Source: Acidimicrobiaceae bacterium (lineage in GTDB: Bacteria > Actinomycetota > Acidimicrobiia > Acidimicrobiales > RAAP-2). Taken from it: DNA of 34,118 nt. Positions 15,735 to 23,202 of the stretch are shown here, one piece after another. Numbering within the stretch: position 1 is the first letter of the stretch; each line of letters opens with the position of its first letter. A program made the translations under genes and the position numbers. The stretch spans positions 1 to 34,118 of the forward strand of contig DAHXOA010000137.1 of NCBI GenBank assembly GCA_027365145.1, given 5' to 3'. The notes under the pieces were generated by a model. The model did not search any database. It worked only from the letters and a program-made list of their open reading frames with translations, and was not told the DNA's origin.

Positions 15735-17246
15735 ATGTCGGTCCACGGGAAGCGACGAACTCCGATGACCGTCCCTACCACCCGGGAACCCGACGAGGAC
15801 GTGCCGGGCCGCGACCGCCCAGGGATGGTCGCTCCGGTGGCGGTGGCGATCACGCTCACCACGGTCGGTGTGCTCCCCGTGTTCTTGACCGGGTCGTTGG
15901 CCGTGCAGATCCGTCACGACCTCGGATTGTCCCGGACGGGGCTGGGTGTCGCCGTGTCGGCGTTCTTCGCCACCGCGGCCTGTACGTCGATCTTTGCCGG
16001 TCGCATCGTCCGGCGCCTGGGGGCGACGAGGACAATGCGGTCCGTGGCTGCGTTCCAGTGCGTGATGGGAGTGGTGATCGCGTTACTGGCCCGCTCGCCC
16101 GTGTTGTTGATCGTGCTGCTCGGCGTGGCCGGTCTGGGCAACGGAGCCATGCAGCCGGCGGTGAACCTGTTCGTCTCCGAGCGGGTGATCTCGGGACGTC
16201 AGGGGCTGGCGTTCGGTATCAAACAGGCAGCCATCCCGGTCGCGACCCTTCTCGGAGGTCTTGCCGTGCCGGCGATCGCGCTGACCATCGGGTGGCGGTA
16301 CGGATTTGGCTGCGCTGCCGGCTTGGCTGTGGCGGGCTGGTTGGTTGTCCCACGGGGAGATGACCGCGAGACAAAACGGTCCGTGACGGCAGTGCTCTTC
16401 CGTCGTGGCGGATCGGGAGCACCCGGTGAGCCGGTCGTGCCGCCGGCGGGCAGGGGCATGTCCGAAGAGGTGGTCGTGACGGCCGAGCAGGGCGCGACCG
16501 GCGTGGAGCGCGTGACGGCCGAGCAGGGCGCGACCGGCGTGGTACCTGGACGTCCGGCAGGTGTCGGGGTCGGTGCGGCATCGGACGCCATCGCTCCGGA
16601 ACAGGGCGTTCGGCGCCGCAGACCACCTTCACCGGCGTCCGGCGAGGTGGCGCACCGGGCACTCGTCGTGCTCGCCATCGGCATCGCCCTTGGCTCGGGC
16701 GCGGCCAACGGCCTCGGGGCCTTCCTGGTGACGTCGGCCGTCGGTATCGGTTTCCACCCGGCCACCGCTGGGCTCCTCGCCGCGTTGGGAAGCGGGGCAG
16801 GGCTCACGGCCCGGATCAGTGCCGGCGCTGCGGCCGACCGGTGGACCTTTCCGCAGTTCCGGGTCGTGTCGATCATGCTCGTGCTAGGAGGCGTGGGCTA
16901 TGTCGGCCTCGCGGCGGGCGAGCGGTGGCTGTTCGTGCCCGCAGTCTTGTTGGCCTACGGCGCCGGATGGGGGTGGAACGGTCTCTTCAATTACACCGTC
17001 GTCCGAGCCCATCCGGGCGCCGTGGCCCAGGCGACGGGTATCACCCAGGCCGGCGTGTACGTCGGCGGCATCGTCGGACCGCTCGGCGTCGGGGCACTCT
17101 CTGACGTGACGTCGTTCTCGGTCGTGTGGGTCGTGGCTGCCGGGGTTGCCGTGGCCGCCGCCCTCACGATTGTCGTGGGCCGCCGGATGCTCCTCCGCTG
17201 GATGGTCGCCCGCGGCGAGCACGGTGCACTCCCCGGGTTCGCGTGA
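15735..17246 (+). CDS. Major facilitator superfamily transporter
   Basis: 503 residues with about 12 hydrophobic segments in two halves. The first half has an MFS loop pattern (FAGRIVRRLGATRTMRS) and GNGAMQPAVNLFVSERV. The second half has ARISAGAAADRWTFPQFR and GITQAGVYVGGIVGPLGVGALSD. The central cytoplasmic loop (about residues 215-310) is longer than usual and holds a tandem duplication VTAEQGATGV, coded by two identical 32-bp copies at 16475 and 16511 (36-bp period). The N-terminal ~40 residues are charged. It resembles CynX/NarK-like or drug-efflux MFS proteins, but the substrate is not predictable. ATG 15735 is chosen for its ribosome-binding site; GTG 15705 is in frame upstream. Confidence 0.88.
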   Translation: MSVHGKRRTPMTVPTTREPDEDVPGRDRPGMVAPVAVAITLTTVGVLPVFLTGSLAVQIRHDLGLSRTGLGVAVSAFFATAACTSIFAGRIVRRLGATRTMRSVAAFQCVMGVVIALLARSPVLLIVLLGVAGLGNGAMQPAVNLFVSERVISGRQGLAFGIKQAAIPVATLLGGLAVPAIALTIGWRYGFGCAAGLAVAGWLVVPRGDDRETKRSVTAVLFRRGGSGAPGEPVVPPAGRGMSEEVVVTAEQGATGVERVTAEQGATGVVPGRPAGVGVGAASDAIAPEQGVRRRRPPSPASGEVAHRALVVLAIGIALGSGAANGLGAFLVTSAVGIGFHPATAGLLAALGSGAGLTARISAGAAADRWTFPQFRVVSIMLVLGGVGYVGLAAGERWLFVPAVLLAYGAGWGWNGLFNYTVVRAHPGAVAQATGITQAGVYVGGIVGPLGVGALSDVTSFSVVWVVAAGVAVAAALTIVVGRRMLLRWMVARGEHGALPGFA

Positions 17247-17290
17247 ACGCGTCGCGGAGTCGGTGGACGGTCGTGCTAGGCAGGGGGGGG

Positions 17291-17764
17291 ATGGGAACGG
17301 TACGAGCCGCCGTGGACCGCACCCTGGCGGCGCCGGCTGACGTCGTCTACGGGTGCATTGCCGACATGCGCGACCACCATCCCCGGTTTCTCCCTCCCGC
17401 GTTCTCCGGGTTCGAGGTGGAGTCGGGTGGCGTGGGGGCCGGGACGGTCGTGCGGTTCACCGTGACGGCGGGTGGGCGGCAGCGTGCGTACCGGATGGAA
17501 GTGTCGGAACCAGAGCCTGGTCGGGTGCTCGTCGAATCCGATACCAACTCGAGCCTGGTGACGACCTTCACCGTCGAGCCCCGCGGGGCGAGTTCCGCGG
17601 TACGTGTGACCACGACCTGGACGGGAGCGGGCGGGATCGGAGGGTTCTTCGAGCGACGGTTCGCCCCGAAGGCCATGGAGCGGATCTACGCCGATGAGCT
17701 CGATCGCCTCGACGCGCATGTCCGCCAGCATGTTGTCGGGGACCAGGACCAGGACCGGTCCTGA
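17291..17764 (+). CDS. SRPBCC (START-like) family protein
   Basis: 157 residues of polyketide-cyclase/START-like fold: an N-terminal strand VDRTLAAPADVVYGCIADM, then DHHPRFLPPAFSGFEVESGG, GAGTVVRFTV, strands with VRVTTTWTGAGG and a long C-terminal helix ERIYADELDRLDAHVRQH. Proteins of this type bind hydrophobic ligands in a cavity; few have known roles. ATG 17291 follows a run of G residues that may serve as ribosome-binding site. An in-frame GTG at 17243 overlaps the MFS stop and would give a 16-residue longer form coupled to it. It is probably co-transcribed with the MFS gene. Confidence 0.85.
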   Translation: MGTVRAAVDRTLAAPADVVYGCIADMRDHHPRFLPPAFSGFEVESGGVGAGTVVRFTVTAGGRQRAYRMEVSEPEPGRVLVESDTNSSLVTTFTVEPRGASSAVRVTTTWTGAGGIGGFFERRFAPKAMERIYADELDRLDAHVRQHVVGDQDQDRS

Positions 17765-18155
17765 GCTCCCCGCACCTGACGGCCCGGCTCCAGACACGCG
17801 GCACGGAGGCGGGTTCTGGCAAGCCGTCGGGCGCGCAGGATCCGGGGTCCCGGCCGCGCTCAACCGGTGGAGGCCGGTGGCAGGTTGGTGCAGCGTCAGG
17901 CTCTCCGACCGTTACTCAGGGTTGGCGCCGGGCGATCCCCGGGACGCGCCGAACCCGCTGGCGTCCGCCATCGTCCTGCGGACCCCGAGGAGCCGATCTG
18001 CCAGGCTGGGCGGGCGCTCATCGTGGCGGCAACAGCGGGCGAAGTTGACCGGTCGTCGGTCTTCTCCACGTACATCCTGAGGATGCGGAACGGCGCGGGA
18101 GCCGGCCCCGGCGCAAACGTCCGGCGCCGAGCCTGTGAGTGGTGCTGCCCCCCGG
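17765..18155. other. 391-bp gap upstream of the molybdenum-cofactor operon
   Basis: Open frames exist on both strands but none shows a family pattern or a usable start signal. I looked for a Moco riboswitch-like structure before the molybdenum genes and did not recognise one. The operon's own -10 box (18156) lies at the right edge, so this stretch is probably not a leader. Confidence 0.3.
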
Positions 18156-18161
18156 TAGGAT
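18156..18161 (+). promoter_or_regulatory. Leaderless -10 box for the DUF6457 / mobA operon
   Basis: TAGGAT lies 6 nt before the GTG at 18168, the strongest of these boxes by match to TANNAT. Confidence 0.5.
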
Positions 18162-18167
18162 GGCCTC

Positions 18168-18404
18168 GTGGCACTGACGGCTCTGGCGTGGCTCGAACGG
18201 TTCGCGGCGGAGGTCGGCGTGGATCCGCCGACCTCCGAGGAGGTCGACGCGCTCCTGGCCCTCGCCGGAGCGGCGGCGCACGCGTCGGAGCGGACCGCCG
18301 CCCCGGTCGGGTGCTGGCTGGCGGCACGCTCCGGACTCACGCCCGAGGAGGCGTTGGCCGTGGCTCGTCGGATGCCCGGGCTTCCTCTCCACGCGGACGG
18401 CTGA
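18168..18404 (+). CDS. Small DUF6457-like protein
   Basis: 78 residues: TALAWLERFAAEVGVD, then a TSEEVDALLALAGAAAHASE helix, and APVGCWLAARSGLTPEEAL. The pattern DALLALAGAAAHASERTAAPV is that of the small all-helical DUF6457 proteins that in actinobacteria occur beside, or fused to, MobA-type molybdenum cofactor guanylyltransferases. That association holds here, since mobA follows 101 bp downstream on the same strand. Biochemical function is unknown; a role as a MobA partner is inferred from context. Confidence 0.75.
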   Translation: MALTALAWLERFAAEVGVDPPTSEEVDALLALAGAAAHASERTAAPVGCWLAARSGLTPEEALAVARRMPGLPLHADG

Positions 18405-18430
18405 TCGGCGGGTGGCGGCGCCTCTGCCCC

Positions 18431-18467
18431 AGGAGCCATTGGAAGAGGAGCCATTGGAAGAGGAGCC
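18431..18467 (+). repeat. 15-bp direct repeat upstream of mobA
   Basis: AGGAGCCATTGGAAG occurs twice in tandem (18431-18445 and 18446-18460) followed by AGGAGCC. It lies in the 101 bp between the DUF6457-like gene and mobA. Each copy carries AGGAG-like cores, but these are too far from the mobA GTG to act as its ribosome-binding site. Confidence 0.7.
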
Positions 18468-18505
18468 GTGGCTCTGCAGACGCACCGAAGGCGTGTGGCG
18501 CCACG

Positions 18506-19153
18506 GTGGGTGAGCCGGCACGGCGGGAGGTCTCCGGCCTTGTCCTGACGGGTGGGAGGAGCCGACGGATGGGCTCCGACAAGGCGCTCCTCGTCGTCGA
18601 TGGGGAAGCCCTCGCGACGCGGATTGCCAGGATGGTGGCAGGGGTTGCCGATCCCGTGATGGAGGTCGGCCCCGGCCGGACCAGCCTCCGTCGCATTACC
18701 GAGAGCGTCCCCGGGGGTGGGCCGTTCCTGGCGGTGGTGGACGGATGGGCGGCGGTGGGTCGGGCGGCTCGCCGCCCGGTCATCATCGTCGCCTGCGATC
18801 TGCCGTTGGTGGACCAGCCGTTCCTTGCCTGGCTGGCCACCTTCGGAGGCGACCGTTCGCTCGTTCCCGTGCTGGGCGGTGAACCCCAACCGCTGTGCGC
18901 ACGATGGTCCCCGGAGGACCTCGATCGGATGACCGCGCTGGCGGCGGCCGGGGCCCGGTCGTTCCGCCCGCTCTACGACCAGCTCGACGCCGACCTACCC
19001 GGTCCGGAGATCTGGCGGCAGGCGGGCATTCTCGGTGCGCCGGACGACATCGACAGCCCCGGTGACATCGAGCGGCTGGGGCTCGTCGACCGGGTGGTTC
19101 CCGGGATCGGCACGGAAGCCCGGCCAGGTCCCGCGACTACGATGGAGGGGTGA
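18506..19153 (+). CDS. mobA: Molybdenum cofactor guanylyltransferase MobA
   Basis: 215 residues. The N-terminal nucleotide-binding loop is LTGGRSRRMGSDKALL, followed by VADPVMEVGPG and the Mg-binding Asp in VIIVACDLPLVD; the C-terminus has the usual DDIDSPGDIERLG. MobA transfers GMP from GTP to Mo-MPT, forming the MGD used by DMSO-reductase-family enzymes, which fits the catalytic subunit coded at 23199-26174. GTG 18506 is the first good in-frame start before the nucleotide loop. Its stop overlaps the moaE start by 4 bp (GTGA), so the two are translationally coupled. Confidence 0.88.
   Translation: MGEPARREVSGLVLTGGRSRRMGSDKALLVVDGEALATRIARMVAGVADPVMEVGPGRTSLRRITESVPGGGPFLAVVDGWAAVGRAARRPVIIVACDLPLVDQPFLAWLATFGGDRSLVPVLGGEPQPLCARWSPEDLDRMTALAAAGARSFRPLYDQLDADLPGPEIWRQAGILGAPDDIDSPGDIERLGLVDRVVPGIGTEARPGPATTMEG
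19138..19143 (+). promoter_or_regulatory. Internal -10 box before moaE
   Basis: TACGAT lies 6 nt before the moaE GTG although moaE also overlaps mobA. This could give an internal leaderless transcript. The same 6 nt read GGAGGG, so a ribosome-binding role cannot be excluded. Confidence 0.3.
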
Positions 19154-19641
19154 CGTCTACTGCTCCCCGGGAGGCCGACGACTGGCTGGCGGTGACCGAG
19201 GCGGAGCTCCCCGTGGCCGAGGTGATGGCGTGGGCCACGGCGCCGTCGTGCGGCGCGGTCGTCACGTTCTCGGGGACGGTCCGTGACCACGCTCCGGGGC
19301 GCGACGGCGTGATCTCGCTGGAGTATGAGGTGTTCGCGTCCCAGGCGGTGACGCAACTCGCCGAGGTCGCCCGAGCGGCAAGGTCCCGGTGGCCGGAGGT
19401 TCGGCGGATCGGTCTCCTGCATCGTTCGGGGGTGCTGGGGGTTGGGGAGACCTCGGTCGTCGTGGTGGTGGCGGCGCCGCACCGGGGAGAGGCATTCGAT
19501 GCCGCTCGGTTCTGTATCGACACGGTGAAGACCTCCGTCCCGATCTGGAAGAAGGAGACGTGGGCGGGTGGCTCGGACTGGAGCGAGTGCTCCCACGAGA
19601 TCGTCCCGCCCGACCGGGCTGCCGGGGTGGATGCCCGGTGA
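19150..19641 (+). CDS. moaE: Molybdopterin synthase large subunit MoaE
   Basis: 163 residues. Diagnostic segments are GAVVTFSGTVRDHAPG, SLEYEVFASQAV, RIGLLHRSGVLGVGETSVVV, and SVPIWKKETWAGGSDW with the Lys-Lys active-site motif. Together with MoaD it inserts two sulfurs into cPMP to make molybdopterin. Overlaps: GTGA with mobA upstream and GTGA with moeA downstream (19638-19641), so mobA-moaE-moeA is a tightly coupled operon. Confidence 0.93.
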   Translation: MTSTAPREADDWLAVTEAELPVAEVMAWATAPSCGAVVTFSGTVRDHAPGRDGVISLEYEVFASQAVTQLAEVARAARSRWPEVRRIGLLHRSGVLGVGETSVVVVVAAPHRGEAFDAARFCIDTVKTSVPIWKKETWAGGSDWSECSHEIVPPDRAAGVDAR

Positions 19642-20930
19642 TCCCCCTGACCGAGGCGCGGTCGATCGTGTTCTCGCTCTGCCCGCCTCGTCCTCCGGTG
19701 GCGATACCGGTCGACCTGGCGCTGGGTTGTGTCACCGCCGGCCCGGTGGTGTCCGCAGTCCCGGTCCCGCCGTTCGACAACTCGGCGGTCGACGGATACG
19801 CCGTCCGTGCAGCGGACGTGACGACTGCCCCTGTCGTGCTTGCCGACGTCGATGCCGTCATGGCGGGGAGCAGCACGGACCGTGTGCTCGGCGACGGCGA
19901 GGCGATCCGGATCATGACCGGAGCTCCGCTCCCCGAGGGGACGGGCGCGGTCTCGATGATCGAGGACGTGGAAGTCCTGCCGGGTCCAGGCGGAACCGGC
20001 GACGCGATCCGTGTGGGGCGTCCACTGGTTGCCGGGGAGAATATCCGCCGTGCTGGTGACGACATCGTCGTCGGCCAGGAGGTGATCGTGGCAGGGACGC
20101 GGCTGACGCCGGCCCACCTCGGAGTGCTGGTGAGCATCGGTGTCGACCAGGTGGAGGCGGTCCCCCGTCCCCGGGTCGGCGTGCTCTCCACCGGTGACGA
20201 GCTCACGCCGTTGCCAGACCCTCTGGGTCCCGGGGGGATCCGGGACTCCAACCGCCACATGCTGCTCGCGCTGGTGAGGCAGGCAGGCTTCCAACCGGTC
20301 GACCTCGGCGTGGTCCCCGACGACGAGGAGCGCGTGGCCGCTGTCCTCCAGGACGGCGCCGGCCGGTGCGACGCGCTGGTGACCAGTGGCGGGGTGAGCG
20401 TGGGCGACCGTGACGTCGTGAAGGCGACGCTCGATCAGCTCACCGAGGGAGCCATGCGGTGGATGCAGATCGCCATCAGGCCGGCCAAGCCGTTCGCGTT
20501 CGGCGTCCTCGGGCCGGGCCGGGTTCCGGTGTTCGGCCTCCCCGGCAACCCGGTGTCCGCGCTGGTGAGCTTCGAGCTGCTGGCGGCCCCAGCGTTGCGC
20601 CGGATGGCGGGCCGTCAGCGGATCGACCGGCCGGTCGTCCGGGCGGTCGCGGCGTCGAACCTGGTCCGGCGGCCAGACGGCAAGGTCCACTTCGTGCGAG
20701 CCGTCGCCGGTTGGACGCCGGAGGGCTCCATCACGGTGGCCCCGGTGCCCGGACAGCAGTCCCACCAGCTCCATGCGGCGGCGGTCGCCAACGCGCTCGT
20801 CGTGCTGCCCGACGGCGCCGGTGTGGCGGCAGGCGAGACGGTCCACGTGGTGCTGCTCGACGTCGAGCACCTTCCGGGCGTCGCCGGGATCGGGGAGCTC
20901 CTGGGCGCCCGCGACGTGAGCGCGGCATGA
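19638..20930 (+). CDS. moeA: Molybdopterin molybdenumtransferase MoeA
   Basis: 430 residues, full length. Visible motifs are PFDNSAVDGYAVRAAD (N-terminal linker domain), RIMTGAPLPEGTGAVSMIED, GVLSTGDEL, DSNRHML, the MPT-binding VTSGGVSVGDRDVVK, the substrate loop RPAKPFAFGVL, and FGLPGNPVSALVSFEL. It inserts molybdate into adenylylated MPT. The GTG start overlaps the moaE stop by 4 bp. The C-terminal domain (residues ~340-430) is complete. Confidence 0.93.
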   Translation: MIPLTEARSIVFSLCPPRPPVAIPVDLALGCVTAGPVVSAVPVPPFDNSAVDGYAVRAADVTTAPVVLADVDAVMAGSSTDRVLGDGEAIRIMTGAPLPEGTGAVSMIEDVEVLPGPGGTGDAIRVGRPLVAGENIRRAGDDIVVGQEVIVAGTRLTPAHLGVLVSIGVDQVEAVPRPRVGVLSTGDELTPLPDPLGPGGIRDSNRHMLLALVRQAGFQPVDLGVVPDDEERVAAVLQDGAGRCDALVTSGGVSVGDRDVVKATLDQLTEGAMRWMQIAIRPAKPFAFGVLGPGRVPVFGLPGNPVSALVSFELLAAPALRRMAGRQRIDRPVVRAVAASNLVRRPDGKVHFVRAVAGWTPEGSITVAPVPGQQSHQLHAAAVANALVVLPDGAGVAAGETVHVVLLDVEHLPGVAGIGELLGARDVSAA

Positions 20931-20961
20931 GGCAGTCCACGCAGCTGGAATCGCCGGGGGG

Positions 20962-22065
20962 ATGTGCGTGCCGGTGAACGGGCCCGGGCCAGCTGGGGCA
21001 CTGACTCCGGTGGCCCTGTCGCGTTCCCGCTCGGGCCGCCCGGCCAGTTCCCCCACCGACGCCGCCCCACCGACCGACGGCCCCCTTGTCGACACGTTCG
21101 GCCGGGTCCACGACGACCTCCGGATCTCGGTCACCGACCGGTGCAATCTCCGCTGCGTCTACTGCATGCCGGAAGAAGGGCTCACCTTCCTTCCCCGGTC
21201 GGAGCTGTTGGACTTCGAGGAGATCGTCCGGGTGGCGACCGTCGCCCATCGGCTGGGGGTACGCTCGGTCCGGATCACCGGCGGGGAACCCCTCGTCCGC
21301 CGGGGTATCGTCGACCTGGTTCGTATGCTCGCCGGCGTCGGTTTCGACGACCTGTCGATGACCACGAACGGGATGGGGCTCGAGACCCTCGCCCGGGCGC
21401 TGGCCGATGCCGGGCTCCAGCGGGTGAACGTCAGCTGTGATTCGCTCCGGGCCGATCGCTACGCGCGGCTGCGCCGGCGTGGCGACCTCGGCAGGGTCCT
21501 GGCCGGGATGGGCGCCGCCGACAGCGCGGGTCTCGCACCGGTGAAGGTCAACGTCGTGCTCCTGCCTGGAGAGAACGACGACGAGATCCTGGCCTTCGCC
21601 GACTTCGCCCGCCGGACCGGTCGGATCGTCCGGTTCATCGAGTACATGCCACTCGACGCCGATGGCGCCTGGCAGCCAGATCGGGTTGTCGAGGGCGCGC
21701 GGGTGCTCAGGGAGATCTCCGCTCGGTGGCCGTTGGAGGAAGTCCCCGGGTCGAAGGTGGACCGAGCCCCGGCCGAGCGTTTTCGCTTCGTCGACGGCGC
21801 CGGGGAGATCGGGATCGTCTCCAGCGTCAGCCAACCGTTCTGCGGGACGTGCAACCGCTTGCGCCTCACGGCCGAAGGGTCGTTGCGCAACTGCCTCTTC
21901 TCAGACGACGAGCTCTCCGTGCGCGACGTGCTGCGTTCCGGCGGGTCGGACGTCGAGCTGGCTGCGCTGTTCCGGCGGTCCGTGTGGGGCAAGGCCCGCG
22001 GCCACGGGATCAACACGCCGGGGTTCGTGCCCCCGGTGCGTTCGATGTCGATGATCGGCGGGTGA
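20962..22065 (+). CDS. moaA: GTP 3',8-cyclase MoaA
   Basis: 367 residues. The radical-SAM cluster is C61-NLR-C65-VY-C68. It continues with RITGGEPLVRRG (SAM binding), TTNGMGLETLA, VNVSCDSLRADRY, and a second [4Fe-4S] site in FCGTCNRLRLTAEGSLRNC. The C-terminus ends in Gly-Gly, as in functional MoaA (the GG tail is needed for activity). The first ~40 residues are an extra Pro/Ala/Ser-rich leader; GTG codons at 20968 or 20974 have better spacing to the GGGGGG ribosome-binding tract and may be the true start. It makes the first intermediate of Moco, which a MoaC must convert to cPMP. Confidence 0.93.
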   Translation: MCVPVNGPGPAGALTPVALSRSRSGRPASSPTDAAPPTDGPLVDTFGRVHDDLRISVTDRCNLRCVYCMPEEGLTFLPRSELLDFEEIVRVATVAHRLGVRSVRITGGEPLVRRGIVDLVRMLAGVGFDDLSMTTNGMGLETLARALADAGLQRVNVSCDSLRADRYARLRRRGDLGRVLAGMGAADSAGLAPVKVNVVLLPGENDDEILAFADFARRTGRIVRFIEYMPLDADGAWQPDRVVEGARVLREISARWPLEEVPGSKVDRAPAERFRFVDGAGEIGIVSSVSQPFCGTCNRLRLTAEGSLRNCLFSDDELSVRDVLRSGGSDVELAALFRRSVWGKARGHGINTPGFVPPVRSMSMIGG

Positions 22066-22069
22066 CCCC

Positions 22070-22306
22070 GTGGCCAGGATCGTGCTGTTCGGACCGGCTC
22101 GGGAGGCAGCGGGTACTCGGGAGGTGACGATCGCCGGTCACACCGTCGGGCTCGTGCTGGAGGAGGCGTCCAAGGCGTTCGGTGCCGGCTTGGCGCGCCT
22201 GTTGCCTACGTGCCGTATCTGGGTGAACGGGTCACCGGCCGACCTGTCGACGGTGGTCGGCGACGGGGACGAGGTGGCCGTGCTCCCACCGGTGTCGGGC
22301 GGCTGA
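22070..22306 (+). CDS. moaD: Molybdopterin synthase small subunit MoaD
   Basis: 78 residues of ubiquitin-like fold ending VLPPVSGG, where the C-terminal Gly-Gly becomes the thiocarboxylate that donates sulfur to MoaE. It begins with RIVLFGPAREAAG, typical of MoaD. GTG starts 4 nt after the moaA stop. Its 3' half (22138-22306) is covered by the antisense end of the TorD-like frame on the opposite strand, an uncommon arrangement. Confidence 0.88.
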   Translation: MARIVLFGPAREAAGTREVTIAGHTVGLVLEEASKAFGAGLARLLPTCRIWVNGSPADLSTVVGDGDEVAVLPPVSGG

Positions 22307-23202
22307 CCGGCCACGAGGTCGTGGAGCACCGTGGCCGTCGTCGATGCCCGGGTGCTCCACCAGGTTGCGCAACCGTCTCCGGGTACGGGTAGACGGGTCC
22401 GGTGGCGTGCGGTCCACCGTGCCGCCTCGTCGGCCAACCAGGTCACCGTGCCGTGTGGATCCTGTTCCAGCATGGAACGGAGGGTGAAGCGGCGCTCCCC
22501 CTGGCGGTAGCCGATACCGACGCAGCGGCTCGCGCCTGCCAGGGCGCTGCGGGTGAGCACCATCCCGGAACGCACGGGAGCGAGGATGCCGTCGAGGAGC
22601 TGCTCGGTCGTGCCAGCCTCGACCGGACGGGTGGCCTGCCGGAGCGCGAGGGGCAGTCCCGGTGCCGGAGTAGCATGGCGCCCCTCTGCCGTCAGGACCT
22701 GGGCGACCAGCCGGGCCCACGGGGTGACCGTGGCCGTCCGGAGGTCGGTGACCGCGTCGAGGTAGCCGGGGATCCAAGACCACAGGTGCTCCCAGAGCAG
22801 GACGTCGCGAGCCCGTTCGAGGCGCCGGGCCACCACGTCCCGGCGTGCGGACGCGGCAGCGTCGCCGAGCTCGGCGTAGAGCGACAGCAGTACGCTCAGG
22901 TGGTCGGGCTCCGGCGGTGGGTCGAGCCCGACCACCCGCCAGAAGCCGGCGATCCGATCAGCGGCGTCCCCGCCCAGCTTCCCCTCCTCACCGAGGTGGA
23001 TGGAGGCATACGGCGGGCAGGAGAGGACGAAGACCTCTGTGGCGTCTGCAGGGTCGAGCGCGGGCAGCCCGAGCGCGGCGGTGACGTCCGGACCCGGCGG
23101 TGACTGCGGATCAGCGATGGCACCCAGGGCCCGGATCGTCTCTATCCCCACCACGGGCGGCGTGGTGCGCGCCATCTCCACTCCGGTCGGTGCCCCCGTC
23201 AC
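22138..23202 (-). CDS. TorD/DmsD-like chaperone for the molybdoenzyme
   Basis: 354 residues. Residues ~30-220 fit the all-helical TorD family: LSCPPYASIHLGEEGKLGGD, the signature region PEPDHLSVLLSLYAELG, then LLWEHLWSWIPGYLDAV. TorD-type chaperones bind the apo catalytic subunit and help Moco insertion. The GTG at 23202 overlaps the stop of the molybdoenzyme gene (GTGA on the minus strand), giving direct coupling. The family is normally 180-270 residues; here the final ~60 residues are Ser/Thr/Pro-rich and antisense to moaD, so they may be a read-on tail without function. Confidence 0.8.
   Translation of the reverse strand: MTGAPTGVEMARTTPPVVGIETIRALGAIADPQSPPGPDVTAALGLPALDPADATEVFVLSCPPYASIHLGEEGKLGGDAADRIAGFWRVVGLDPPPEPDHLSVLLSLYAELGDAAASARRDVVARRLERARDVLLWEHLWSWIPGYLDAVTDLRTATVTPWARLVAQVLTAEGRHATPAPGLPLALRQATRPVEAGTTEQLLDGILAPVRSGMVLTRSALAGASRCVGIGYRQGERRFTLRSMLEQDPHGTVTWLADEAARWTARHRTRLPVPGDGCATWWSTRASTTATVLHDLVAGQPPDTGGSTATSSPSPTTVDRSAGDPFTQIRHVGNRRAKPAPNALDASSSTSPTV

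Noticed and set aside
17765-18155. Moco riboswitch upstream of mobA/moaE
   Set aside because: No recognisable conserved core was seen, and the -10 box at 18156 implies the operon transcript starts at its first codon.
19137-21146. 669-codon minus-strand frame across moaE, moeA and moaA
   Set aside because: Shadow of GC-rich codon use; sequence is His/Arg/Gly-rich without domain motifs, while the sense-strand genes are unmistakable.
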